Source of the DNA: Paenibacillus dakarensis
GTDB taxonomy: Bacteria > Bacillota > Bacilli > Paenibacillales > Paenibacillaceae
Assembly (NCBI RefSeq): GCF_001373415.1
Contig: NZ_CDSE01000010.1
Location: forward strand, 116,317-180,316
Length of the DNA stretch: 64,000 nt
Reading direction: 5' to 3'
Part shown: positions 27,107 through 36,400 of the stretch, one piece after another
Numbering within the stretch: position 1 is the stretch's first letter
Layout of the letters: every line of letters starts with the position of its first letter
Notes under the pieces: model-generated
Databases searched by the model: none
The model's input: the letters and a program-made list of their open reading frames with translations, nothing else
What the model was told of the DNA's origin: nothing
Made by a program: the position numbers and the translations under genes

Positions 27107-28414
27107 GTGAAAAAATTCGGGTTTTTATTCATCGTATTTGCATTAGTGCTTTCAGCTTGTAGCGGTGGGGGGGATTCCAAAGGAGCGTCAGGTGGAAAGA
27201 ATGGAGGAACTGGGAAAGACGGTAAAGTAGAACTCCAATTCTATTTCCCGGTAGCGGTAGGCGGACCGATCACGAAGTTGATAGATCAGTTGGCCAGTGA
27301 TTTTGAGAAGGAAAATGAGAATATTGACATTACGCCAATCTATGGCGGAAGCTATCAAGATACGATGACAAAAGTAGCCACAGCCGTACAAGGGAAAAAC
27401 TCGCCGGACATCGCGGTTCTTTTATCAACGGATTTGTACACTCTGCTCTCCATGAATGCGATTGAAGACTTAACTCCGCGCTTCTCAAAGGAATACTTTG
27501 AAGATTTCTATGAAGCATTTCTGGGGAATACAAAATCCGGTGATACGGTGTGGAGCGTTCCATTTCAGAGAAGTACCATCGTGATGTACTATAACAAGGA
27601 TAAATTTAAGGAAGCAGGTCTTGATCCGGAGAAAGCACCAGCGAACTGGAATGAGCTCCGTGAGTATGCTAAGAAGCTGACAAAGGCAGATGGCTCCCAG
27701 TGGGGAATTGAGATTCCAAGTACAGGTTATCAGTACTGGATGCTGCAGGCTCTATCACTGCAGTCAGGCGGGAACATCATGTCTAACGATGGAACGAAAG
27801 TGATGTTCAACCAACCCCATGTAGAAGAAGCGCTGCAGTTCTACATGGATCTTGGACAAAAGGATATGGTTATGCCTAAAGGTACGATCGAATGGGCGAC
27901 AGTTCCTTCAGATTTTATCAGTGGAAAGACGGCAATGATGTTCCATACAACAGGAAATCTTACCAAGGTTAAGAACGAGGCGGCATTTGACTTCGGTGTA
28001 GCATTCCTGCCTGCCAACAAGCAGTTTGGATCTCCAACGGGTGGCGGTAACCTGTATGTATTCAAAGATATTCCTGACGCCAACAAAGAAGCTGCTGTGA
28101 AGTTCATTGAGTTCCTGACTAAACCGGAGCGGGTAGCGCAGTGGTCAATTGATACCGGTTATGTGGGGACTACGAAATCTTCTTATGAAACAGATCTGCT
28201 TAAGAAATATGTGAGCGAATTTCCTGCGGCGGCGATTGCCAGAGACCAGCTGGAATACGCGGACAGTGAATTATCTACATATCAAAACGGTCAAGTGACC
28301 AAGATCTTCAATGATAACATTCAAGCGGCTCTGCTTGGTAACATGACAGCAAAGGAAGCTTTAGAAAAGTCGCAGCAGCAAGCTGACGGGATTCTAAAAC
28401 AATTCCAAAAATAA
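27107..28414 (+). CDS. UgpB-like ABC substrate-binding lipoprotein
   Basis: GTG start behind AAAGGGGGA. A signal peptide ends in the lipobox LSACSG (Cys-18), then a Ser/Gly/Lys linker. The 435-residue protein is a CUT1 solute-binding protein of the UgpB type (FEKENENIDITPIYGGSYQDTMTKVATAVQGKNSPDIAVL; SVPFQRSTIVMYYNKDKFKEAGLDPEKAPANWNELREYAKKLT; PTGGGNLYVFKDI). Escherichia coli UgpB binds G3P and glycerophosphocholine. The GlpP-type leader, glpP in the same operon and adjacent glpD make G3P or glycerophosphodiesters the likely ligand. Confidence 0.8.
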   Translation: MKKFGFLFIVFALVLSACSGGGDSKGASGGKNGGTGKDGKVELQFYFPVAVGGPITKLIDQLASDFEKENENIDITPIYGGSYQDTMTKVATAVQGKNSPDIAVLLSTDLYTLLSMNAIEDLTPRFSKEYFEDFYEAFLGNTKSGDTVWSVPFQRSTIVMYYNKDKFKEAGLDPEKAPANWNELREYAKKLTKADGSQWGIEIPSTGYQYWMLQALSLQSGGNIMSNDGTKVMFNQPHVEEALQFYMDLGQKDMVMPKGTIEWATVPSDFISGKTAMMFHTTGNLTKVKNEAAFDFGVAFLPANKQFGSPTGGGNLYVFKDIPDANKEAAVKFIEFLTKPERVAQWSIDTGYVGTTKSSYETDLLKKYVSEFPAAAIARDQLEYADSELSTYQNGQVTKIFNDNIQAALLGNMTAKEALEKSQQQADGILKQFQK

Positions 28415-28453
28415 TGAATTATAGCGGTTAATAAGGATGCGGGGTTAAGCAGC

Positions 28454-28500
28454 GCTGTGAATCGAACCATTAATGAAAGCGTAATCATCGAATTCACAGC
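28454..28500 (+). repeat. Intercistronic hairpin after the UgpB-like gene
   Basis: GCTGTGAAT and ATTCACAGC form a perfect 9-bp stem, extended by CGA/TCG, between the binding-protein and first permease genes. No strong T-run follows; a role in mRNA stability or partial attenuation is likely. Confidence 0.6.
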
Positions 28501-28538
28501 CTGCATTATTTTAAACTCTCTTAGGTGGGAACGGGGGA

Positions 28539-29450
28539 TTGAATGAATTGGCACAACCAGCGGTACATAAACGCACTAGGCGAACAATCAACTGGAGGGA
28601 AAATGCTTTTGCCTACGCTTTACTGTTTCCTTCCTTGATATTTCTCGTAATGTTTACGTTTTATCCGACCTTCAAATCGATTTACTTGAGTTTTTTTAAC
28701 TCCACATTCGGCAGTCAGACTTTTGTCGGATTCGACCAGTATTCCAGAGTGATGCAGGATGAGGTGTTTCTGAAGGTAATCAAGAACAACCTGATCCTCG
28801 TGCTTGGGACCGTTCCGATCAGTATCTTTTTGGCGATATACTTGGCGATCTGGGTGAACAACAAGATGAAAGGCAACGGGATATTGAGAGCAGCCTTTTT
28901 CTATCCGACCATTATTCCGATGATCGCAATTGCTAACATCTGGCTGTTTATATACACACCTGATTACGGTTTGTTGGATAAATTCCTTTCTTTCTTCGGC
29001 ATTAATGGGGCGAATTGGCTTGGGGAACCCGGCTGGGTAATGTATGCCATGATTGGGATGATTATATGGAAGGAAGCCGGGTTTTTCATGATCTTCTATC
29101 TTGCGGGGCTGCAAAATCTGCCTAGTGAAGTTTACGAGGCTGCAAAGCTGGAAGGAGCCCGTCCATTTCAGGTTTTCCGCAAAATCACATTTCCTTTAAT
29201 CATGCCAACAACGCTATTTTGCCTTGTCATTGCCACAACGAATTCATTCAAACTGGTTGATCACCTGTACATTATGACTAAGGGTGGACCGGACAACGCA
29301 AGTAATCTGCTTCTGTTTTACATTTATGAAACAGCGTTCAGTTTCTGGGATATGGGGGCGGCTTCTGTACTTACGGTTATCCTGCTCGTCATTCTGCTTT
29401 CAATCTCAATATTCAATTATGCTTATCTGGATAAGCGCATCCATTACTAG
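28539..29450 (+). CDS. UgpA-like ABC permease
   Basis: TTG start at 28539 with GGTGGGA upstream; an internal TTG at 28548 is possible. The 303-residue protein has six membrane helices and the EAA loop LPSEVYEAAKLEGARPFQVFRKITFPLIMP. It belongs to the CUT1 family and with the next permease forms the channel of the putative G3P/glycerophosphodiester importer. Confidence 0.85.
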   Translation: MNELAQPAVHKRTRRTINWRENAFAYALLFPSLIFLVMFTFYPTFKSIYLSFFNSTFGSQTFVGFDQYSRVMQDEVFLKVIKNNLILVLGTVPISIFLAIYLAIWVNNKMKGNGILRAAFFYPTIIPMIAIANIWLFIYTPDYGLLDKFLSFFGINGANWLGEPGWVMYAMIGMIIWKEAGFFMIFYLAGLQNLPSEVYEAAKLEGARPFQVFRKITFPLIMPTTLFCLVIATTNSFKLVDHLYIMTKGGPDNASNLLLFYIYETAFSFWDMGAASVLTVILLVILLSISIFNYAYLDKRIHY

Positions 29451-29468
29451 GAGAGGAGAATTTGAACC

Positions 29469-30281
29469 ATGTACCGCGTCATTAACCGTCTGTTAGTTAT
29501 CATCCTGGCGATTATTTTCCTCGTTCCATTGGTATGGGCCGTTATTACTTCATTCACGCCGTCGTCGGAAGTCATTACGCGTGCGAATCCGTTCTTCATC
29601 AAGAATCCAACATTCATAAACTACATTTCGGCCTGGGATACGATTCCCTTTCTTCAGTATTACTGGAATACATTAGTCATCGTTCTCGGGATCTTAGCCG
29701 TACAGATGCTGACCGTAACGCTCGCTGCTTATGCGTTTGCGCGGTTAAACTTTATCGGGCAAAGTTTTATTTTTATCATTTTTCTCGTTCAAATCATGAT
29801 TCCGCCGGACATTCTGATCTTTCCAAACTATTCGATTATGAAGGAACTGAATCTGATTGACACGAAGCTTGCGATCATGCTGCCTTACTGGGCGTCCTCT
29901 TTCGGAGTATTCCTGCTTCGTCAGACGTTTAAACAAATCCCGCTTGAGCTTGATGAAGCGACAAGAGTGGATGGGTGCCGCTGGTACCAAACGCTGTGGT
30001 ATGTTTATCTGCCTTCAGCAAAGCCGACATATATCGCATTTGGTCTTATTTCTATCAGTACGCACTGGAGCAATTTTATGTGGCCGCTAATCGTCACCAA
30101 TACGGTGGAATCGCGTCCGCTCACAGTAGGGATAGCTATCTTTGCACAGTCATTTGAAACAGGTGCCCAGTGGGGGACGGTTACAGCTGCAACGGTGCTT
30201 GTTATCCTGCCGCTGCTTACAGCATTCTTTGTATTCCAGCGCCAGTTTGTAGAAAGCTTTATGCACTCAGGTCTTAAATAG
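29469..30281 (+). CDS. UgpE-like ABC permease
   Basis: The 270-residue permease starts at an ATG behind AGGAGAGGAG. It has six membrane helices and the EAA loop QIPLELDEATRVDGCRWYQTLWYVYLPSAKP. It is followed after 12 bp by the MBL hydrolase. No UgpC ATPase is encoded in the operon. Confidence 0.85.
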   Translation: MYRVINRLLVIILAIIFLVPLVWAVITSFTPSSEVITRANPFFIKNPTFINYISAWDTIPFLQYYWNTLVIVLGILAVQMLTVTLAAYAFARLNFIGQSFIFIIFLVQIMIPPDILIFPNYSIMKELNLIDTKLAIMLPYWASSFGVFLLRQTFKQIPLELDEATRVDGCRWYQTLWYVYLPSAKPTYIAFGLISISTHWSNFMWPLIVTNTVESRPLTVGIAIFAQSFETGAQWGTVTAATVLVILPLLTAFFVFQRQFVESFMHSGLK

Positions 30282-30293
30282 GGAGAAACAGAA

Positions 30294-31043
30294 ATGGATA
30301 TTACATTGATGGGAACAGCCAGCGCAGCCTCCGGAGCAGGACGTGATAATACGTATCTGCTCTTACAAAATGATACTGACTGTACCATGGTGGACGTCGG
30401 AGGCAATCCGTTAGGAAAACTGAAGCAATTGCAAATCTCGTCACATCAGGTCAAAAGAGTTGTATTTACCCATCTTCATATCGACCATATCTATGGGCTT
30501 CCTTCCTTACTGTGGGGAATGTGGCTTGATCAACGCACCGAGCCGCTTGATATCTATTGTGATGAAGAAGGGCGGGAATGGCTGGAGCAATGGCTGGATC
30601 ACTTGAAGGTTACACAGTGGGCTATCCGTTTTGAAGTCCGTGTTATGACATATACATGGGAGAAGCCCTCTGTGATCGCGGAGGGGAAGGACTGGACGAT
30701 GTCCGTGTTTCCAAGCAGACATAGTGTGCCTACGGTTGGCGTAAAGATGGTCCATGAAGGTAAAGTAATGGTCTATTCCTCAGATACCATGGTAAACCCT
30801 GAAATTAAAAAGATTTCGAACATTGACCTTCTGATTCATGAGGCAACAACGGCACACAAGAAGCTAGAATTCCATACCAGTCTCAAAGAGCTTGCCGGCT
30901 TTTATAACTGGTCAGCAGTGGAGCGTGTGACACTCGTACACATGACCGATAACGAACCCTATATGGAGGTTCTCGGGCAGCTTCCTGAGGAGATTCACCG
31001 CAAGATTACTGTGGGGCAAGAGCTGACAACCGTCACATTATAG
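30294..31043 (+). CDS. MBL-fold hydrolase (RNase Z-like phosphodiesterase)
   Basis: The 249-residue cytoplasmic protein has the metallo-beta-lactamase motifs: an N-terminal GTASAASGAGRDNTYLLL strand, FTHLHIDHIYGLP (HxHxDH), VYSSDTM and a C-terminal LVHMTDNE His. It belongs with the RNase Z/ElaC-type phosphodiesterase branch of the fold. Its place between the Ugp-like permeases and a HAD phosphatase suggests it hydrolyses an imported phosphodiester, filling the role usually taken by a cytoplasmic GlpQ/UgpQ. Substrate assignment is inference. Confidence 0.8.
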   Translation: MDITLMGTASAASGAGRDNTYLLLQNDTDCTMVDVGGNPLGKLKQLQISSHQVKRVVFTHLHIDHIYGLPSLLWGMWLDQRTEPLDIYCDEEGREWLEQWLDHLKVTQWAIRFEVRVMTYTWEKPSVIAEGKDWTMSVFPSRHSVPTVGVKMVHEGKVMVYSSDTMVNPEIKKISNIDLLIHEATTAHKKLEFHTSLKELAGFYNWSAVERVTLVHMTDNEPYMEVLGQLPEEIHRKITVGQELTTVTL

Positions 31044-31071
31044 CGGAATTTACATGCAGAGGAGAAAGAGT

Positions 31072-31872
31072 ATGGACCATTTTTCTGGGTATATATTCGA
31101 TTTGGATGGAACGATTTATCTTGGCAATCAAGCGATCGAAGGTGCGGTAGAAACAATTCAATACCTGCAATCACAGGATAAGAAGCTATTATTTTTAACT
31201 AACAAGACGATTGAGTCGAGAGAAAATTATTTAAAAAAACTGAATGGATTCGGAATTAAGATTGGCTTGGACAATATACTGAATCCAGCGCTCGTTACCA
31301 TTCATTACTTGCAGAAGAATCATGCGGGCGAGAAAGTGTACGTCATTGGAGAAGAAATATTAAAGAATGAGTTCCGCGAAAACGGAATCGAGTTTGCAAC
31401 GTGCCCTGAAGAAACCGATGTGGTCGTCGTTTCATGGGACCGGGATTTTCATTACAATCACTTAGACTTTGCCTACCAGGCCATTAAAAATGGCGCGACT
31501 GTTGTAGCCACCCATCCGGATCGGACTTGTCCAATGCCAGGCGGTGATGTGCCGGATTGTGGCGGGATGATTGGAGCTATTGAAGGAACAACGGGTATGC
31601 AGATAAATCTTGTTATGGGCAAGCCATCCGTATTAACCGCACTGGCTGCACTGGATATTTTGCAGGTGGATGCGAAGGACTGCCTTATGTCGGGAGATCG
31701 GCTGGAGACTGATATTCTGATGGGAAACAATGCGGGCATGAGTACGGCACTAGTACTAACGGGGGTAACGCAGCGGGAAGATTTATCAGCTATGCAGGTA
31801 AAACCTTCCTATGTGTTGAATTCAGTATATGACATTTACCGAAACAGTAGGCTGCAGAACATGAAAAATTAA
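31072..31872 (+). CDS. HAD-superfamily phosphatase (NagD/AraL type)
   Basis: ATG at 31072 is preferred because GAGGAG lies 7-8 bp upstream; 31054 is an alternative. The 266-residue enzyme has HAD motif I FDLDGTIYLGN, motif II FLTNKT and motif IV MSGDRLETDILMGNNAGM, with the C2 cap between. NagD-type HADs dephosphorylate small phosphate esters, and some act as G3P or phosphoglycolate phosphatases. Here it probably prevents build-up of G3P or a related phosphate, consistent with operon context. Confidence 0.85.
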   Translation: MDHFSGYIFDLDGTIYLGNQAIEGAVETIQYLQSQDKKLLFLTNKTIESRENYLKKLNGFGIKIGLDNILNPALVTIHYLQKNHAGEKVYVIGEEILKNEFRENGIEFATCPEETDVVVVSWDRDFHYNHLDFAYQAIKNGATVVATHPDRTCPMPGGDVPDCGGMIGAIEGTTGMQINLVMGKPSVLTALAALDILQVDAKDCLMSGDRLETDILMGNNAGMSTALVLTGVTQREDLSAMQVKPSYVLNSVYDIYRNSRLQNMKN

Positions 31873-31890
31873 TATATTTACACAAAATAT

Positions 31891-31927
31891 GTTGTTACAA
31901 CGGGAGATATGGAGAAGTTGTTGCAAC
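31891..31927. repeat. Paired 11-bp palindromic repeats upstream of glpP
   Basis: GTTGTTACAAC at 31891-31901 and GTTGTTGCAAC at 31917-31927 are direct repeats, 26 bp apart, and each is itself an imperfect palindrome (GTTG/CAAC). They could form a stem together or bind a dimeric regulator. They lie directly before the glpP ribosome binding site. Confidence 0.45.
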
Positions 31928-31943
31928 AATGAGGTGAGCACAT

Positions 31944-32561
31944 TTGAGAAGCAATGTAAAAAATAACGTGGATGGTGCACAGCGAATTGCTTATTGTTTG
32001 AAACGAAAACCGATCATTACCTCACTGATGAATGTGGATGAATTGCCGTCTGTTCTTGAGACGGATTCAAATATCGTATTTATTTTAAAAACGGACATTT
32101 TTGTTATTGAATCCATTGTTGAACAGATCCGGGAGGCAGGCAAGTTGTCCTTTGTCCATTTCGATCTCATCGAGGGCATAGGAAAAGATAAAACCGGTGT
32201 GGCTTACTTAGCTGAGAAAGTAGGAATCGACGGTATTGTCACAACGAAAAATACGGCTATTGTCGAGGCGAAAAAGCTAGGACTGCTTACCGTTCAGCGA
32301 TTGTTCGTGTTTGACTCGGTGTCGCTGGATAACGGAATCAGGATGATCAAGGCATCTGACCCTGATGCGATTGAAGTTCTGCCAGGTATGGTATGTAAGC
32401 GGATAATGGAAAGAATCCGTACGGAGGTTAATGTTCCGGTGATCGCAGGCGGATTAATGATTGATCTGGAGGATTTTGATACAGCGCTGAAAAGCGGAGT
32501 TATTGGAATATCAACATCGAGCAAGGAGCTTTGGCGCTGGCAGGATGAGAATATGTTATAA
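31944..32561 (+). CDS. glpP: Glycerol-3-phosphate-responsive antiterminator
   Basis: TTG start behind GAGGTGAG. The 205-residue protein matches GlpP: ITSLMNVDELPSVLETDSNIVFILKTDIF near the start, FVHFDLIEGIGKDKTGVAYLAEKVGIDGIVTTKN, QRLFVFDSVSLDNGIRMIKASDPDAIEVLPG, and PVIAGGLMIDLEDFDTALKSGVIGISTS, a TIM-barrel phosphate-binding pattern. In Bacillus, GlpP with bound G3P attaches to the leaders of glp transcripts and prevents termination. Two candidate target leaders lie upstream in this window. It is encoded within the Ugp-like operon, which makes a positive feedback loop. Confidence 0.88.
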   Translation: MRSNVKNNVDGAQRIAYCLKRKPIITSLMNVDELPSVLETDSNIVFILKTDIFVIESIVEQIREAGKLSFVHFDLIEGIGKDKTGVAYLAEKVGIDGIVTTKNTAIVEAKKLGLLTVQRLFVFDSVSLDNGIRMIKASDPDAIEVLPGMVCKRIMERIRTEVNVPVIAGGLMIDLEDFDTALKSGVIGISTSSKELWRWQDENML

Positions 32562-32602
32562 CAGCCTGCCTTCACATAATATTTGAAAGATGGGTGAGGG
32601 AT

Positions 32603-33325
32603 ATGTTGTACAATATACAGCTGGATACGGAAACTATGTTGATGCGCCTCTTGTTGGCGGCACTCCTTGGTGGTCTGATCGGTTGGGAACGCGAGCGTAG
32701 AAATAAGCAGGCGGGTTTAAAAACGCATTTGCTTGTAGCGGTGGGGTCTACTTTAATCATGCTAACTTCGATTTACGGTTTTGATAATTCTCTGATCAAT
32801 CACCCCAATGCCCGATTTGATCCGGCAAGATTGGCTGCCCAGGTGGTAAGCGGTATCGGATTCCTGGGAGCAGGCGCTATATTAAGGCGTTCTAACCATA
32901 TTATCTCTGGTCTTACAACAGCAGCAACGCTATGGGTTGCCGCAGCAATCGGTCTCAGCGTGGGTTCGGGCTTTTATTGGCCTGCTGTAATAACGACAGT
33001 TATTGTCTTATGCAGCACCTTGATACTGAACAGACTGGAGTCTAAATTCTTGTTCATAAAAAAATCCGGTAGCCTGCTTATTACAATTGAAGCGGCTGAC
33101 CAGCCTGTTCAAGTGAGTACGATTACTTCACTGCTGCAGAAATCCAATATGTCGGTAGAGCAAATGATTGTAAACGATGATGGAGCGGAGGAGGATTCAT
33201 CGAAAATAACGATGGAGTTTAAGGTATATTCCTTTAACAGCAAAGGAATCGACACGTTATTTGAGAGATTATGGCAGGTTGAAGGCATTAGGCAGGTTCG
33301 AATGAACTGGAGGGATAAAGAGTAA
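32603..33325 (+). CDS. MgtC/SapB-family membrane protein
   Basis: The 240-residue protein has an MgtC domain with four or five helices (MRLLLAALLGGLIGWERERRNKQAGLKTHLLVAVGSTLIML; QVVSGIGFLGAGAILRR; GLTTAATLWVAAAIGLSVGSGFYW) and a cytosolic ACT-like C-terminal domain. MgtC proteins affect magnesium, membrane potential and phosphate physiology. The start at 32603 is chosen over the GTG at 32594, but the ribosome site (GGTGAGG) sits close and either could be used. It follows glpP by 41 bp and is probably cotranscribed. Confidence 0.85.
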   Translation: MLYNIQLDTETMLMRLLLAALLGGLIGWERERRNKQAGLKTHLLVAVGSTLIMLTSIYGFDNSLINHPNARFDPARLAAQVVSGIGFLGAGAILRRSNHIISGLTTAATLWVAAAIGLSVGSGFYWPAVITTVIVLCSTLILNRLESKFLFIKKSGSLLITIEAADQPVQVSTITSLLQKSNMSVEQMIVNDDGAEEDSSKITMEFKVYSFNSKGIDTLFERLWQVEGIRQVRMNWRDKE

Positions 33326-33393
33326 ATACCATGTTTAAAACGCTCCATTAACATAGGATATGGCACAAAATGCTGCCATAATCCACAAATTTC

Positions 33394-33407
33394 TGTAAGC
33401 GTTTACA
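33394..33407. promoter_or_regulatory. Perfect cre box upstream of the giant GDPD gene
   Basis: TGTAAGCGTTTACA fits the cre consensus at every position and is fully palindromic apart from the centre. It overlaps a possible -10 (TACAAT at 33404-33409; the -35 is weak) 22 bp before the start codon, predicting CcpA repression of the secreted phosphodiesterase. Confidence 0.75.
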
Positions 33408-33428
33408 ATTAAAAATGGGAGGTAGATT

Positions 33429-36400
33429 ATGAAGAGTCAGTGGAAGAAGAAAGGTGTCATGTATATCTTGTCGTTCGCTATGTTATTTGGGAACATGACG
33501 TTTCTAACGCCTTACGAATCCGCACAAGCAGCAGTGAACTTGAACGCCGATGAAAGGGAAGGCGATGAATCCTATTCGGAAGGTGGTACACAGTCTCTAC
33601 AAGAAGATTATACTCCCGATGTAACAGATCCCGCAGAACCAGCCGGTGCGTCCCCTGCAGAAGCTCCGAATCTGCTCATTACGGAGCTTGTACCGGATAC
33701 ATCCAACTACGCCAGTTATGATGCCTTTGAGTTTATAGAGGTTTTCAATACAGGTGATGCGGGGGTTGATCTGAAAGGTTACCGGATATTGTCGGATAAA
33801 TGGGAAAAGGTCATTGACAGCCCCTTCATCATCAGAGCGAGGGAAAGTGCTGTATTCTGGACACGGCGAGCGGAGATTGAGCCGCTGACTTGGGAAGCCT
33901 TCAACAGCTATTATTTCACATCGTATGCGAGCAAATATATACCGCAAGAGCGTACGGGAATAATCGCTAATGTCGGCGGGCTGGTTAACAGTGGAACACA
34001 AGTCGTTATCTTGCAGGATTCTTCCGGGAATGAGGTAGTCCGTGCACAGTACACGGGCGCAGAAGTTGCTGAAGGTAAATCGATTATTTTCTCTTATCCT
34101 GAGGAAGGCAGCAAGAATATGAAGCCGATGGCGGTCAAACAGCGGCCGACACCCGGGTGGATCATTGAGGGTCAAGAACCTCCCAGAGAAAAGGATGAAC
34201 AAGTGCCTGTTCAGCCAACCGGATTACAAGCCGAGAAAGGTGACGGAACAGTCAAGCTAACCTGGAATCCGAACAGCGAACCGGATATGGAAAGGTACAA
34301 CATTTACAAAGACGACAGCTTGGAGTTTTCTGTTCCTGCAGATCAAACGATGTTTGAAGTGTACGGTCTGACCGGCAATGTAGCCTACAATTTTGAGGTT
34401 ACGGGCGTAGACCGCTCCGGTCAGGAATCACCGAAGTCGGAGTCGGAGCAGGTAACGGTTAAACCTTCACACCAAAAAGTTACGCAAACAGAGCGTACTC
34501 AGAATCCGTATAACAGCAAGTATCAAACATTGTGGGACATTAGCGAGGATGGGCCTGTCATACCAGGATTGAAGCAGGATCTGGTACCGCAAGGACTAGG
34601 CTATTATCCGGAGAAGAACTGGATTTTAGCTGTTAATTATATGGATGATGGAAGACCGGGGACCTTGTCTGTACTGAATGAAGCGAGCGGTGAGCTTCTG
34701 AAGTCGGTCATTCTGATGAATGAGGATGGAACCCCGTATACCGGGCATGCTGGCGGCGTTGCCGTAAGCCCTGGTTATGTGTGGATTGCTTCCGAGGAAT
34801 ATTTGTATCAGATTAAGCTGATGGACCTGATAGATGCTGAGGATAACGATGAAATTCAATTTATCGATACTGTACCCGTTCCTGTTCAAGCATCGTTCAA
34901 CTATTATGCAGATGGCGTGCTGTGGGTTGGTGAGTTTTACGAGAAGACCAGCTATCCGACGGATCCGAGCCATCATATGACCAATAGAACCGGTGAAACC
35001 TATTATGCTTGGATGGCGGGATATACGCTTGATCAGACGACAGGCAGTATTTCTTCCGAAGATTGGAGTACGGGCTCAGCGACACCGGCGACACCGGATA
35101 TGGTGTTATCCATACCGGGTAAGGTTCAGGGAGCTGTGGTTAGGGAAGATGGCGTTATCTTGAGCACTTCGTGGGGCAGAGGCAATGACAGTTTGCTTTA
35201 TTGGTACAACAATCAACTGCAAGAGAGCGCACATTCCGCGGCAAACATCAATGGCCGAGAAGTGCCGGTATGGTTCCTGGATGCCCAGGCAGAGAAACAA
35301 CATAACTCCCGACTCAACATCGTGCCGATGTCTGAGGGAATCGTTGATGTTGGCGGTGAACTGTACGTTCAATTGGAATCCGGCGCAACGAAATATCGGT
35401 ATACAACGACTTATATTATGGACCGTATGATTAAAATCAACCTGAATCGCTGGGCTAAATATGGTCTTGAGGAAGAGCCGCCGATTGAGCCGGAAAGTCC
35501 CGAAGTGCTTATATCCCAGTATATGTATGATGTACCTGGAACCGATGACGGGGCAGAGTACATTGTGATCAAGAACTATGCAGATAAGCAGGTGGATATT
35601 AGCGGATTTATGATTGGTGATGGGATTAATCAATCCAAGGGTGAGGGGATGGCAGCTTTTCCACCCGGGACAGTCATGAACCCCGGACAAGAAATGGTTT
35701 TGGCCCAGTCAGGTATCCGCTTCAAGCAGATTTACGGCACAGTGCCTGATTTCGAAATGCCGTGGATTGGTGTGATCCGCACTGTGGACGATCCTGATAT
35801 TCCGGATTTACTGCCGACAGATTGGTCGACTGGGATTATCCAATTGGCGAATGGCGGGGATGAAATTCTTCTGATGGACCCCCAAACTAATATCGTTGAT
35901 TTTGTACCTTATATCATAGACCGGACATACCGGGAGGTTGCTTATAAGGCAGTCTCGGCGACGGCTCCGGGAGACGGAAATGCAATTCATCGGATTGGCA
36001 GGACCGGTAATCTTCCGGTCGATTTTGCTGCAGGACCGCCTTCACTTGGGGATAGGCCCATACCGATTCCTATCAGTAACAGCCTGTTGATCACGGAAGT
36101 CATCTATGATCCATTATTTGACGAGGTATTGGGCGAGTTCGTAGAGATCACGAATATATCCGATAAGCCTGTCGATATCAGCGGTTATTACTTGGGAGAT
36201 GAAGAATCAGAAGGTCAGGCCTCGCCGGAAGGTATGTTCAATTTTCCAGAAGGAACGGTTATACAGCCGTATGAGGTCTTCGTAATTGCGCGCAATGCCA
36301 AGGGAGTAGAGGATCTGTACGGGAAAAAGCCGAGGTTTGAACTTGAGCAATCCGATCCAAGCGTCGCCAAAATGGTCCCGAATTGCACCTGGGGCTGCGG

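Noticed and set aside
33597..34202. Long minus-strand open frames inside the giant GDPD gene (also 35106-35690, 36963-37454, 37644-38435)
   Set aside because: They are antisense shadows of a strongly supported coding frame and have no ribosome sites or recognisable domains.
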